Shown one piece after another: positions 53,990-64,000 of a DNA stretch of 64,000 nt. The translations under genes were made by a program, and so were the position numbers. The stretch is taken from positions 1 through 64,000 of the forward strand of contig CAWUHX010000038.1 in the NCBI GenBank assembly GCA_963922205.1, read 5' to 3'. Position 1 is the first letter of the stretch; every line of letters starts with the position of its first letter. This stretch comes from Romanomermis culicivorax. Taxonomy: Eukaryota > Nematoda > Enoplea > Mermithida > Mermithidae. Below the pieces are notes generated by a model. That model ran no database searches, was not told the DNA's origin, and saw only the letters and a list, made by a program, of their open reading frames with translations.

Positions 53990-54618
53990 ACCGTAAATAC
54001 CCGTGTACAAGCCCCACTCGTGCACACCATTCCATTTTTTCGGGACGATTTTCGAAAATTCTCCTGTTTCCGTGCATAAGCACAACTAACAAATGAATAT
54101 TAGTTTGATTTCCGTGGATAAGCACCAATGAGAAATGTGTATGAAACTGACATTCCGTGTAGAAGCACAATTTTTAAGAAGTTGGTATAGTTGAACCAAA
54201 TTTATCGATTAGTTTCACTGTATTGAGTCAGTTGAATTATTTCTCTTGCATTTTCACTGCTTTTGGCATTTACTAGCTTTGGTGAGAAACCCATATACTA
54301 ATAAATTTAAACTGGAAGCATTAAACTTCGATTTAAACTGGGTGATGAGCCAATCACAGTTATTGAAATTTTATAAAACGTCAATATATTGAGCTCTACA
54401 GCTTGCCACATGTGTCTAGTATTGCTCGTGCAAGTAAAACTTTATCACTTGCACATTTTCTGAAAAACGCTTGTTTTCGTACATAGCTAACAGTAAAATT
54501 TATTTCTTCCAAAGGTAATGCTTATACACGGATTCTTTTTCCGTGTACAAGCACCACCCCTTATTTTTTCGACGATTTTTGGCGAAAAAAGTGGTGCTTA
54601 TACACGGGTCTTCACGGT
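53990..54618. mobile_element. MITE-like element with multiplied terminal motif
   Basis: Left end ACCGTAAATACCCGTGTACAAGC and right end, inverted, ACCGTGAAGACCCGTGTATAAGC form ~23-bp terminal inverted repeats. The terminal word CCGTGTAYAAGCACC recurs internally at about 54069, 54111, 54154 and 54536. No coding capacity, and I could not define a target duplication. Confidence 0.65.
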
Positions 54619-54619
54619 A

Positions 54620-54989
54620 TTTTGCCCAATTCTGAAGATTTTCAATCGCGATTTTTTGGTAGGCTTATGACAACAAGCAATGTCTCCACGAATGTTAGTC
54701 CTAATACAATGTACAAAAAAACGGAAAAATTTAATTTTTGCTTTTGTCAATTTTTCACATTTAAATATCACAACCCGGGATTGATATGATGAAATCGAAC
54801 CCTGTTTGACCATAACATGTACCATCTACATGTGCCTTAACTTGATGCGAAAATTTAACGTCACACCATAAAAACCCAGTGACCCATTTTGGCATATGAA
54901 AATTAAACCCCAGTTTTACATGTCGTTTTTGCCTTAAACCATCAATTATGTCTCGGTCAATGTTCGACAATGTTTCATGAAATTTTTAT
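54620..54989 (-). repeat. ~340-bp repeat family B, minus copy
   Basis: Shares the landmarks of the family: AACCCCAGTTTTACATGTCG, TACCATCTACATGTGCC and a GATGAAATCGAACCC word. Read on the minus strand it aligns with 55012-55330 (minus), 58440-58715 (plus) and 59945-60310 (plus). Confidence 0.7.
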
Positions 54990-56075
54990 GAACAATAGAA
55001 TTCTAATGCGACTTTCAAATGGTTTTTCTAGCGGTTTTTTTTAGTTTTAGTTCGACTACTGCAACATATGATGATAAGATTTATAAAATTAAACTTTTAT
55101 TTTTGACAAATTTTCACTTTAAAGTGTACAACTCTGCATTGTCGCATAAAATCGAATCCTACTCCACCACAAGATGTACCATCTATGTGCCCAACTACCT
55201 GCGAAAATTCATAACCACATGATAAAACTCTTTCGACCAATTTTATAATATGTAAATCAAACCCCAGTTTTACATATAATTTATTGCACGATTTTTTTCT
55301 AATTATCATTTAAGTTTCAGTTGATTTTCAACAATTTTCCATGAAATTCTCTCTAAACGATAGTATTTTAATGTGGCCCCCAAACAATTGATATAGTTGT
55401 TTTTTGGACTTATAGCTCCACTGCAACATGCAATAAAATATTCAAAAATGGCATTTTTATAATTGATAAATTTTTATGTTTAACACGGAAGCTCAGCATT
55501 TGCTAGAATAAAATCGAACCTCATATTCACACCACATTTAGTATCCGTTCAGAATTACTTCAGACATTCAGTTTTAAAGATTTTGCCAACTATAAAGCTA
55601 ACAAATGTATTACTCATTTCTCGAAGACGTTGATGAAAACTTTCGGAAATATGTTTGAAGCATAAATTCGTTTAGAAAACAAGCATTTGATGAGTTTCCC
55701 TCACATGATCGATGCATAGCTACAACTCACATCAAAGAGACTAATTAATTTATATACTTACTCAGATATGTTCATATGATCAGATAGCTCGTTTTGTTTC
55801 TTGTAGAAGAACACATTCAATTTTCCTGCCACAAATTCATAGATGTCTGTTCTATCAATCATTCCTTGGAAAGTTAGACTGTCTCATAAAAAATCAAGAA
55901 CTGATAAACCATTCATTCCAGATTTCTTTCGGGCAGCATACAGCGTACCAAAAGAACTCTCACACAAATTACAACTCATGATTTCAATGCTGAACGCTAC
56001 ACATGGACATACTGAATATAAAAATGAGTAATGATTAAACCATCAGGACCATGATTGATGGTTCATACTAGTCAG

Positions 56076-57807
56076 TAGAGATGAAACGGATCCAAGATTT
56101 CAATCCTCCGGATCCGGATCCGAGTAATTAACTTGCCTCCATCCGGATCCGGGTAATCAGATCCACTACATACGGATCCGGATAGTAATAATCTATTATA
56201 CAGCTGCTGTGATTATGCAGGCATTTTAATTCATGCGTCCTTAAATGATTCTGTTTAAGTGTTTATCAGATGTCTAATATCTGCTGTGTAAAGCTACACA
56301 AGTTCAGGAATGTAAATTACTGTAGCAATCTGCATAATGAAATCTTCAATGGTGATAGAACAAAAACTTTATCCACCTTCAAGTCTAATCTTTACTGCGA
56401 GTAAAAAATCTGCACTTTCACAACATGAATTCATGTGTGCTGAATCACTGTCGCTGACATCTGAGTGAGAAGAGGTTGTGAGACTGGAAACCATTCTAAC
56501 GTCTGCAGCTTTGAAATAACCGATTTCACTGGAACCAAAAACTGAGGCAAAAAATCCTAAATCGCCTAGAAATTCCACTGGCGACGTTTCTGTTATCAGT
56601 CAAAGTAAAAAACTATGGACTGCGTCTACTTTATCCTTGATCCAGGCGTGGAGCGCCTGAAAATTTTTTGGAGCTTTATACTCTAGGGTGCTGATAAATG
56701 AATGTCTTCAAGACTTATTCCATGACTAAGGTTTAATTTTTTAGTCTATAGTCTGTTTTTCTTGAAATGCTTCCAAATAATGAAAGTGGAAAGCAAGTAG
56801 TATTTCAAATTTTCACGATTTTGTGATAAACAAAACATCGTATGAGACTGGAAATTTGTGAGCATACTGACCTCATCTTCAACAATTTTTTGAGTGAGAA
56901 ATTTCACCATAAGAGCTCTATGTAGACGATTTTGATGACAGTACTGATTTGTGTCACTTTTCTATTTGAAAGCATTTTATAAAAAACAGACTATAGAATG
57001 ATGTTCTTACTTGAGCAATGACATGATGCTTTCAATCAGCTAACCAGCGAGAAAATCAACTCGAAGCAAATGATGTTTAATAAATTCAGTCCAAACAGCA
57101 AGAATGATAAAAAAGTTCCAGGGCAAAGCGCCAAAAATTTCAATAGATTTTGATGTTACAATGCTGAAAAATGAGTTCTGGCAGCAGTTATTTCCTGAAT
57201 AAGCCGTCTAATTTTCAGTCGATTAAACCATTTTGCATTGAAGAATAGAATGCAAAAGTCATATTGACAGCATGCAAGTGCAACCCAAAAATCAAACTGG
57301 CAACCAAAAATTGAGATTCTTCAGATTTTGATTTGGGTCAAATACAAAGATGAAGATCATAGATTAAAATATCAAAAATCATAGACTAAATAAAGTGAGA
57401 CATTTCAAGTTGTGGAAGAATCGGCTAAAATAACAGCATACCAACCGCACTGAAAACCTGTATGATATGAAAATTGACTTCTGCTTGTGCACAAAACGTC
57501 ATAAAAATTTGTGCACAAGCTCCAAAAGTAGGTTCGGTGCACAAAAAACCGTAGTCGAAACTGTTGAACAACTTATCAAATAAATGTTTGTTACTTTACC
57601 TTGTAACGTTACCTTAGTGTCAAAATATACTTATAGTCAGAGAGTACACTCCCACTTAATTAGTATCAGTTATGTCCAAACTGCATTTGGAATTATCTGG
57701 ATCCGGGTAGTTGAGATGGGTTCTTCCGGATCCTGGTAATTAAGAATGCTTCTTCCTGATCCGGATCCGCGTTACCCGGGACTTTTCAGGTACCCTTTTC
57801 ATCTCTA
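56076..57807. mobile_element. hAT-type DNA transposon, 1.73 kb, non-autonomous or decayed
   Basis: A perfect 8-bp target duplication CTAGTCAG flanks it (56068-56075 and 57808-57815). Ends are TAGAGATGAAACGGATCC and, inverted, TAGAGATGAAAAGGGTACC. Subterminal CCGGATCCGGATCC-type repeats crowd both ends, as in many hAT elements. The only internal open frame of note (56578-56369, minus, 69 codons) has no recognisable transposase motif. A TATAGTCTG MITE is nested inside. Confidence 0.85.
56746..56996. mobile_element. TATAGTCTG MITE nested in the hAT element
   Basis: 251 bp. CTATAGTCTGTTTTTCTTGAA at the left is matched by inverted TTTATAAAAAACAGACTATAG at the right. Same family as 35493-35736. 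It is younger than the hAT insertion because it lies wholly within it. Confidence 0.75.
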
Positions 57808-58719
57808 CTAGTCAGAACTACGATTACTGTCAAGCTCTGTCACTCTTCTGTCCTTCGAAAAGTACAGGGTACGCTAAAAATAGAAAAATATATGAATATG
57901 ATTGATAGAAAAGACATCCTCTATAAACATATACGGGGGGGGGGAAGTTATACTAGCGTTGCACTACAGGAAATATTCCTTCTAAATGAGCCATACAATC
58001 AGTTGAACATTCTGAGTAGGTAAATAATTTCATCAGTCTCTTTGATGCGAATCAGAGCTATAGAATCAATCATATGTGAGGAACTAAATGATTGTTTTCT
58101 GAACGAGGTTATCCTTCAAAGTGTATCTCGGAATTTTTCATCAATGTCGTCGAAAAATAAGTCATACATTTGTTAGCTTCATAATCGGCAAAATCCTCAA
58201 AACTATATTGTGTCTGAAATAATTTTGATCACATGATTCAGATCTTTATCGTGCATAACATGTATGGGTATTAGATGTGGTATGAATATGGCGTTCGATC
58301 TTATACCACCAAAAGTCGAGTCGTGTCAAGCATAAAAATTTGTAAAAATTTCATTTTGTAAAACTTACTTAGATGTTACAGTGGAACTAAAAGTTCAAAG
58401 AACCACTGGCACAACCGTTTGACTGCCTTAAAAGGCGATCGTTTAAATATATTTTACAAAAAATTGTCGAAAATTGATGTAAACATAAATGATAACTTGA
58501 AGGAGAAACGTGCAATAACTGATATGTAAAACTGGAGATTGATTTACATATGCTAAAAATGGTCAAAGGGTTTTTATAATACAGTTATGAATTTTTGCAT
58601 ACTGTTAGGCAGATGGATGGATCATGTTGTGGTCGAATAGCGTTCGATTTTATACGACCAATCCCTTGTCGTAAAGTTTAAAGTGAAACTTTGTCAAGAG
58701 TAAACGTTTAACTAGTATA

Positions 58720-59105
58720 TTAGAAAATGCCCCGTTGAGGCAGAAACAAAGAAGAATATACTTGCTTGGATAGTTGCCAAGCTAAAAAAAGGAGTGGACT
58801 GGATTTTTGAGAACTAAAATCCACTTTTGTCATATTGAATTTTTATTCTTTCTCATCAAAAAATGTTTCATGTCCGTGGAAAAGTACATTCTGCAGCTTC
58901 GTGCATTTTTTCCTCCCATAGCATTGTATCAACCACAGTGAAATTTTGGATGAAAATTATGAGCAAGGTAATGGTCGACTTCACTCGAATGCGGAGAAAT
59001 GCCAAGCCAATCACAATATAGCATTGCAAGTCCAGACTGATCTGAATATATGCCTCTATCTCTAGCCAAAAATAATGAGGGACTGGCATATTACACTCAT
59101 TTTGT
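58720..59105 (+). repeat. ~380-bp repeat family C, copy 1
   Basis: Starts ACTAGTATATTAGAAAATGCC and contains ATATACTTGCTTGGATAGTT, CATTCTGCAGCTTCGTGCATTTT and CTCTAGCCAAAAATAATGAGG. Related copies lie at 61425-61805 (plus) and 62560-63065 (minus). Confidence 0.75.
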
Positions 59106-59149
59106 TTTTTTTCAACTTATGTCCGTGATTGAAAAAACGTTCCCACGGT

Positions 59150-59500
59150 CGAAAGCCCGCTCCACCAAAAAGTCAAGAAAATACACTTATATACACCCGG
59201 GATAATTTTTTTGTGTAAAGTGACCACATCCATTGAATTTCCAATAGTCGAAAACCCCTTCTCAAAAAAATCCCGAGAACGCGATTATTTACACCCGGGA
59301 TGATTTTTTTTTGTGTAACATGACCGCATCCATTGAATTCCCATTGGCCGAAAATCCCTCCCGCTCCAAAAAAGTATATGAAAACCTTTGTTTACATTCA
59401 TGATGATTTTTTTGTGTAAAGCGATCGCACCCATTGAATTCCCAATATTCAAAAAGACCTTAGCCAATGAGATGCCTTTGTTTACACTCAGGATAATCAG
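59150..59500 (-). repeat. Dispersed ~97-bp repeat, inverted orientation, about three units
   Basis: Cores CATTGAATTTCCAATAGTCG (59230), CATTGAATTCCCATTGGCCG (59333) and CATTGAATTCCCAATATTC (59433), about 100 bp apart, linked by ACACCCGGGATAATTTTTTTG. Confidence 0.85.
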
Positions 59501-59559
59501 TTAACACTACATCTTTTCAGCAAAAAAATGTTTTTTTGAACCCAAACAAAGCGGATTTT

Positions 59560-59935
59560 CTCCAACTGTGGTCACTCATAATTTGACCAAATCAATATTT
59601 TCAAAAAATAAAAAAGCGTTTCGAGTGGACACGTCATAGATGCATAGGTAAAAGTATCAAGATCCAGGGATGCATACCCATTGAGGAAGCTGCTGCAACT
59701 GGGGGCCTTAAAATGGCCGTTTTTTGCATGTTTTTGGCGCCCCACCGAACACCATTTGAATATAGATCCCCACTGACCTTTGCCACCCCTATGTTTGCCC
59801 ATATGGCGGATATTATTCGAAAAACCGCATGTCTCATCTATAGCCGTTTTTGCTCTAGGGGGTTAGTCAGATTTTGGGGGGCCAAGTATATTATAGGTTG
59901 ATGCTACTGCGCCACCTATGATTTTTGAAATTTCA
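59560..59935 (-). repeat. GGTGGCG dispersed repeat, copy 3 (inverted)
   Basis: Ends in ...GGCCAAGTATATTATAGGTTGATGCTACTGCGCCACCTATG, the reverse complement of the start of copies 1 and 2, and contains CCGTTTTTGCTCTAGGGGG and CCATTGAGG words. A small open frame here is a by-product. Confidence 0.7.
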
Positions 59936-59944
59936 TCATATGTT

Positions 59945-60310
59945 GAATGGAACTAAAAGTCCAGAAAACCACAGGAATAATCGCAAGCCGCATTAATACT
60001 ATCTTTCATAGAAATTTCATTAAACATTGTCGAAAATTGACCGGGACATAGATGCTAATTCGAACCAAAAGCATGCTATAAATGACAGGCAAAACTAGGG
60101 TTTAATTTACGTATGCCAAGATTGGTCACTATGTTTTTATGGCGTAGTTTAAATTTTTCGCACGAAGTTAGGCACATGGATGGTTCATGTTATGGTGAAA
60201 TAGGGTTCGATTCCATTCTATCAACCTCGAGTTATAGTGCTCAGAGTGAAAAATTGATAAAAGTAAAAACTGAATTTTTTCGGCTTTTTTGTGCACTGTT
60301 GCAGAACTAA
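59945..60310 (+). repeat. ~340-bp repeat family B, plus copy
   Basis: Contains GGAACTAAAAGTCCAGAAAACC, AAATTGACCGGGACATAGATG, GGATGGTTCATGTTATGG and GGGTTCGATTCCATTCTATC; aligns with 58380-58715. Confidence 0.7.
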
Positions 60311-61324
60311 AATACGAGGAGACAATTACCTATGTGTTTCCAAAAGCCTGTTTAATCTATTATCGATTAAAAAAGCCGCACTTGAAAATCTTCAAAATTG
60401 TGAAAAATACATATGATAATATGGAATTATTCGCATATGTGAATTTCGAACAGTTTACACGGCGATAGCTCATTAAAAAAACTGTTTTATGCAAAATACT
60501 CATCAGCGTAAAAAGTGGTACGATATATCTGCAAACGAGGCAAAACAAAATTCTGATATATCCTCACTCAAGGTGGTCCTTACACAAATCAACTCTTAAG
60601 CTATATTTTAAGAGAGAGCTTACGACGAGGATTCGAAGTTATATCATAATTAAACAATTTACAATGGGAATATGACGGTCCAAAAATTTTTAATATGCAA
60701 ATTAGATGTCAATACGATCTCAGGATTTGGCGTTGTGATAGCAGCGAGAAAAATGCAGTTAAATTTGTTTCATATGAAAGAATAATATGGCAAAAAACGT
60801 CTGTCCATATGGAATACATCAATGCATCCAATTTTGTTTCACGTCCAACTTTTTTGAGAATATCTTGAGATCTGTTGATGGTGTAGGGCTTACATTTGTT
60901 CAGGAATGTGAGGCGAAAAATGTTATCTGCTACAGAGAACTTTAGAATCGAACTGCAGTTGGCAGCTTCAAAAACGGTCAAAATATGAGTACTCGAAAAA
61001 TTTTCATACGAACGCCTGATCAAGGGTTAAAATGAAACCATCAAAAAGTAATGGAGATGTGCATGTCGATATCTCGAAAAATGACAAATAATGCATCGTC
61101 CTGAAATTCGTTCAAACAAGGCTTTTACTGTATGATTTTTACTGAAAACTTGGTAGGGGTTAGTTGATACGCTCAAAAATTTCCAATCATATGTTTCAAG
61201 AGGAAATCATAAAAATATATATTATTTGCTTTAAACTAATAAAAAGAGACTATAGAATGTTTTTATTTGTTCCTTTTATCTTTTTCCGTCCAAATTCTCA
61301 TTTATATTAGAGTTTATAATCAAT
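60311..61324. other. No gene recognised
   Basis: AT-rich sequence with only short open frames; the 104-codon minus frame at 61023-60709 has no recognisable motif or splice context. A diverged right end of a TATAGTCTG MITE (AGAGACTATAG) may lie near 61246-61256. Confidence 0.45.
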
Positions 61325-61420
61325 TCTATAGTCTGTTTTTCTTGAAACGCTTCTAAATAATATAAGTGGAAAGCAAGTAGTATTTCAGGTTTTCACGATT
61401 TTCCGATGAACAATATATCA
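61325..61420 (+). repeat. Truncated TATAGTCTG MITE
   Basis: Matches the first ~95 bp of the 56746 copy (CTATAGTCTGTTTTTCTTGAA, then GTGGAAAGCAAGTAGTATTTC) and is cut off where family-C repeat begins at ~61425. Confidence 0.7.
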
Positions 61421-61424
61421 TACT

Positions 61425-61805
61425 AGTTTATTAGAAAATGCCCCGATGTGGCAGAAAAAAGGAGAATATACTTGCTTCGACAGTTGCCATGGTAGAAAAA
61501 GAAGTGGACTAGATTTTTGAGAACTTGGGTCAAAGTTGAAAAAATTCACTTCCTTTATATTGGATTTTCATTCTTTCTCAAAAAAATTTTCTATGTCTGT
61601 GAAGAAGTATATTCTGCAGCATCGTGCATTTTGTCCTTCAACTGGCATCAATTACAGTAAAATTTTTCTATATGAAAATTATATGCACCTGACTTCAAGT
61701 GTAAAGAAATGGTAAACCAATAGCATTCTAACTCCCGACCGATTCAAAGCTCCTGCCTCTGACTCTAGCCGAAAAATAGCGAGGGAGGCACATTATAGTC
61801 ATTTT
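61425..61805 (+). repeat. ~380-bp repeat family C, copy 2
   Basis: ACTAGTTTATTAGAAAATGCCC start, then TACTTGCTTCGACAGTTGCC, ATATTCTGCAGCATCGTGCATT and GACTCTAGCCGAAAAATAGCG. 61806-62560 after it holds nothing recognised. Confidence 0.75.
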
Positions 61806-62559
61806 CAGAACTATAAAGGAACCTGAGGTTCGTTGCACTAACCCAACATGAGGATAATCTCAACATCGGGATTAAATTGATGATCCTGAGTTTAAGCTAT
61901 TCACAATGTCCAAATTATTTTCTTAAAATGCACAAATCATACTCACTTCAGGATTAACTAAAACTGAGGTTTAAGTTCGGGTTTGGGAATTGCAGAAATT
62001 TTTATATTTATTTGCTTTAGAGATAAGAAAATTATGCGAAAATTTTAGTGCAACCCGACAGCTCGAGCTGGGGATAATCTCGACCTTGAGCTCGTTATGA
62101 TCCCGATGACATTCAAATTATACCGAACTTGAGATCAAACCGAGTGGCCTTTTTGTTCGAGATTGAGCTTGAGCTAAGACCCCTTTAGTGCAACTGGGAT
62201 TCGGTTACAGTCATTGGGCACCGATCTGTAAATGGGATTCAGCCATGCATATATTTGGGGTGTGCGCCAAATCCCCTATCCGGTTCTCCCCGACTCTAAT
62301 CGAAGCGACAAAGATGGGTGAAATTGCTTCCCATTTGCAATCCCGCAAAAAGCGCTCTTTCTGCAAATTTCAGTTTAAATCCAAAAACTGTGAATGATGC
62401 TATTTTGTTGAATAGTTAAATAGAAGAGAATAAATTTGTTTATAGCTTGTAATCAGTAGAACTTACAGAGTGAATTCTATATTATATGTTATATAAAATG
62501 AGTGAATGAAACGTATCTTGCACAATCGATTTAGTTCTTAGAAGACTTTGTGCAGTATC

Positions 62560-63065
62560 TCTTTTTCTAAAAAAGCTGAATGGGATTTTATGTGCCACTT
62601 TCCCTCAGTTGATTCCTTTTGTTGACACCAAATTCAGTAAAAATTTTTAACACAGTTGGAAGCAAACATATGTGAGAGGGGACATGGGGGTATAAACTTC
62701 CACAAGGGTTTTGAAACTGGAAAATTTGTTATGCAAAGAATTTTTTGGTCAACTTTTTTTGAATTTTTTGTCTCACAAAATGCTAAAACACCAAGGTCCA
62801 CGCCTGTACCCTCCTAAAAATTTCAGAGATGCACATTGGTTGGAAAGTGTGTTGATGCACTCAGCTGCAGAATATACTTTTTCACAGACATAGACAATTT
62901 TTTTGAGAAAGAATGAAAATCCAATATAAAGGAAGGGAATTTTTTTTAACTTTGACCCAAGTTCTCAAAAATCTAGTCCACTTCTTTTTCTACCATGGCA
63001 ACTGTTGAAGCAAGTATATTCTCCTTTTTTCTGCCCCATCGGGGCATTTTCTAATAAACTAGTTC
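62560..63065 (-). repeat. ~380-500-bp repeat family C, copy 3 (inverted)
   Basis: Reverse complement of copy 2 at its right side, almost identical over 62880-63063 (GGGCATTTTCTAATAAACTAG end), diverging further left. Confidence 0.75.
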
Positions 63066-63244
63066 ACCTCTTTTTAGTTGGCCTCAACCATGCACGAAAA
63101 CTTTCATAGAAGCACATTGAAGTTTTAAATTTGGTCATCTGCACTTCAAAAAAAACAATTAAAAAAACTTCAAGCAACAAATTCTCACCTCCGGCAAAAG
63201 AAAAGGATGTCCAAACCGCATAGTACTTAAAAAACGTTGTAAAG

Positions 63245-63815
63245 ATACTGAAAGGTGACCATATCTATTGAATTCCTCATGGTTTAGAATCCTTCAACCC
63301 AAAAAATCGCAGAAATACCTTTGTTTACACAAATGACTTTTTTCGTGTAAACTGACTCCGTTCATTGAATTTCCCATGGTCAGAAACATCTTCCCTCAAA
63401 AATCGCAGAAATACATTTGTTTACACTCAATATGAATTAGTGAGTAAAGTGATCACTTTCATTAAATTCTCAGTGGTCGAAAACCCCTCCCACAAAAAAC
63501 TCACGAAAACAGGCTTGGTTAAATCCGGAATAATTTTTTGTGTAAAGTGACACATCCATTGAATTCCCCGCAGTCGAAAACCCCTTCCATAAAAACCAGG
63601 AAAATACGATTGTTTACACCCGCTATAGTTTTTTTTTGTAAGATGATCGCATTCATCAAATTCTCCGTGATCGAAAACCCCTTCCAGCAAAAAATCACGA
63701 AAATACGTTTGGTTACAACCGGGATAAGTTCTTGTGTAAAGTGATCGCATTCATCAAATTCCCCGTGGTCGAAAACCCCTTCCAGCAAAAAATCACGAAA
63801 ATACGTTTGTTTACA
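63245..63815 (-). repeat. Dispersed ~97-bp repeat, inverted orientation, about six units
   Basis: Cores near 63267, 63363, 63458, 63557, 63652 and 63752 (period 95-100 bp). The last two units are nearly identical over their shared part (CATCAAATTC..CGTG.TCGAAAACCCC, CAGCAAAAAATCACGAAAATACG), suggesting recent local amplification. Overlapping open frames here follow the repeat and are not genes. 63816-64000 shows nothing further. Confidence 0.88.
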
Positions 63816-64000
63816 CACGGGGTCCTGCTATCGTGAGTTAAAAAATAACCGTACTTTTATGCACTTTTGGTGCTCTAAAATTGGAATCCGTGTGGTTAGA
63901 TACACTCTCCAAAATTTGAAATTTTGTAATTTTTGGTGGTTTTCACGTATCTATATGTAAGACTTTGCATATTTCTGTCAATAAATAAACTTAAAGCGGT

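Larger units (their letters stand above)
54990..58715. mobile_element. Large inverted-repeat (foldback-like) structure interrupted by a hAT element
   Basis: The left arm, about 55012-55790, is the reverse complement of the right arm, about 58010-58715, over more than 700 bp. Examples are TTAGTCTCTTTGATGTGAG against CAGTCTCTTTGATGCGAATC, and ATACATTTGTTAGCTTTATA against ATACATTTGTTAGCTTCATA. Arms are made of family-B units ~340 bp long. Apart from the hAT insertion, only ~280 bp and ~195 bp of unique DNA lie between the arms. Alternative: two independently inserted family-B clusters. Confidence 0.6.

Noticed and set aside
60129-60220. tRNA-derived SINE: GGTTCGATTCC (B-box-like) at ~60205 with TGGCGTAGTTT upstream
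   Set aside because: Spacing is long, no cloverleaf forms, and the other family-B copies lack both boxes, so the match is probably chance.
63427-63818. Two ~100-codon minus-strand ORFs
   Set aside because: They are overlapping frames through the ~97-bp tandem repeat; repeated phrases follow the repeat period.

Overview
The window looks like a repeat-dominated contig from a nematode. Three things point that way. A 60-bp interstitial block of TTAGGC-type hexamers, the nematode telomere unit, lies at 35768-35827. Every intron I can model is only 50-64 nt long, with TTTCAG/TTTTAG-like acceptors. CTACAGTA/TACTGTA words are frequent. The first 26 bases are a SMART/ISPCR-type amplification adapter, so position 1 is probably an untrimmed contig end from a low-input, PCR-amplified long-read library. 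I recognise no intact host gene; almost everything interpretable is mobile DNA or structured repeat.

1-3.83 kb: a relatively GC-rich block that differs from the AT-rich remainder. It holds an orphan LTR-like unit (726-1319), an extraordinary density of perfect short stem-loops, a degenerate ~40-bp repeat, and a ~65-bp-period array (2998-3800). Each array unit starts with a TGACGTCAGCAA-like motif, and most are followed by a hairpin whose two arms vary together.

3.83-23.8 kb: a 20-kb Polinton/Maverick element with long terminal inverted repeats. It encodes an 11-exon protein-primed DNA polymerase B (minus strand), and on the plus strand a possible PC4-like protein, a packaging ATPase, a membrane protein, an HMG-like protein, two conserved Polinton proteins, an RVE integrase with chromodomain, an adenovirus-type protease, a two-pass membrane protein, the minor (penton) capsid protein, a pVI-like basic protein and the double-jelly-roll major capsid protein. 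A short spliced minus-strand gene follows. The structural, protease and integrase genes are open. The polymerase carries four in-frame nonsense codons and the ATPase one, so this copy is a non-autonomous fossil of a virus-like element.

23.8-43.2 kb: AT-rich DNA without convincing genes, filled with decayed transposons. These include a MULE-type fragment, a pseudogene of a widespread transposon-associated SDN/DFSEPQ/C2H2 protein family, a PIF/Harbinger-type MITE and a second MITE family. There is also a dispersed ~97-bp repeat in both orientations and a GGTGGCG repeat family.

43.2-52.5 kb: a full-length Ty3/gypsy-class LTR retroelement with the unusual order LTR-gag-env-pol-LTR. The env-like ORF is in the same frame as pol and separated from it by one TGA. 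The two LTRs share U3 but differ strongly in R/U5.

52.5-64 kb: AT-rich, gene-poor DNA. It contains a second Harbinger-like MITE, a possible host terminal exon, a MITE with repeated termini, and a large inverted repeat interrupted by a hAT-type element with a perfect 8-bp target duplication (itself containing a nested MITE). Further copies of the dispersed repeats run to the end.
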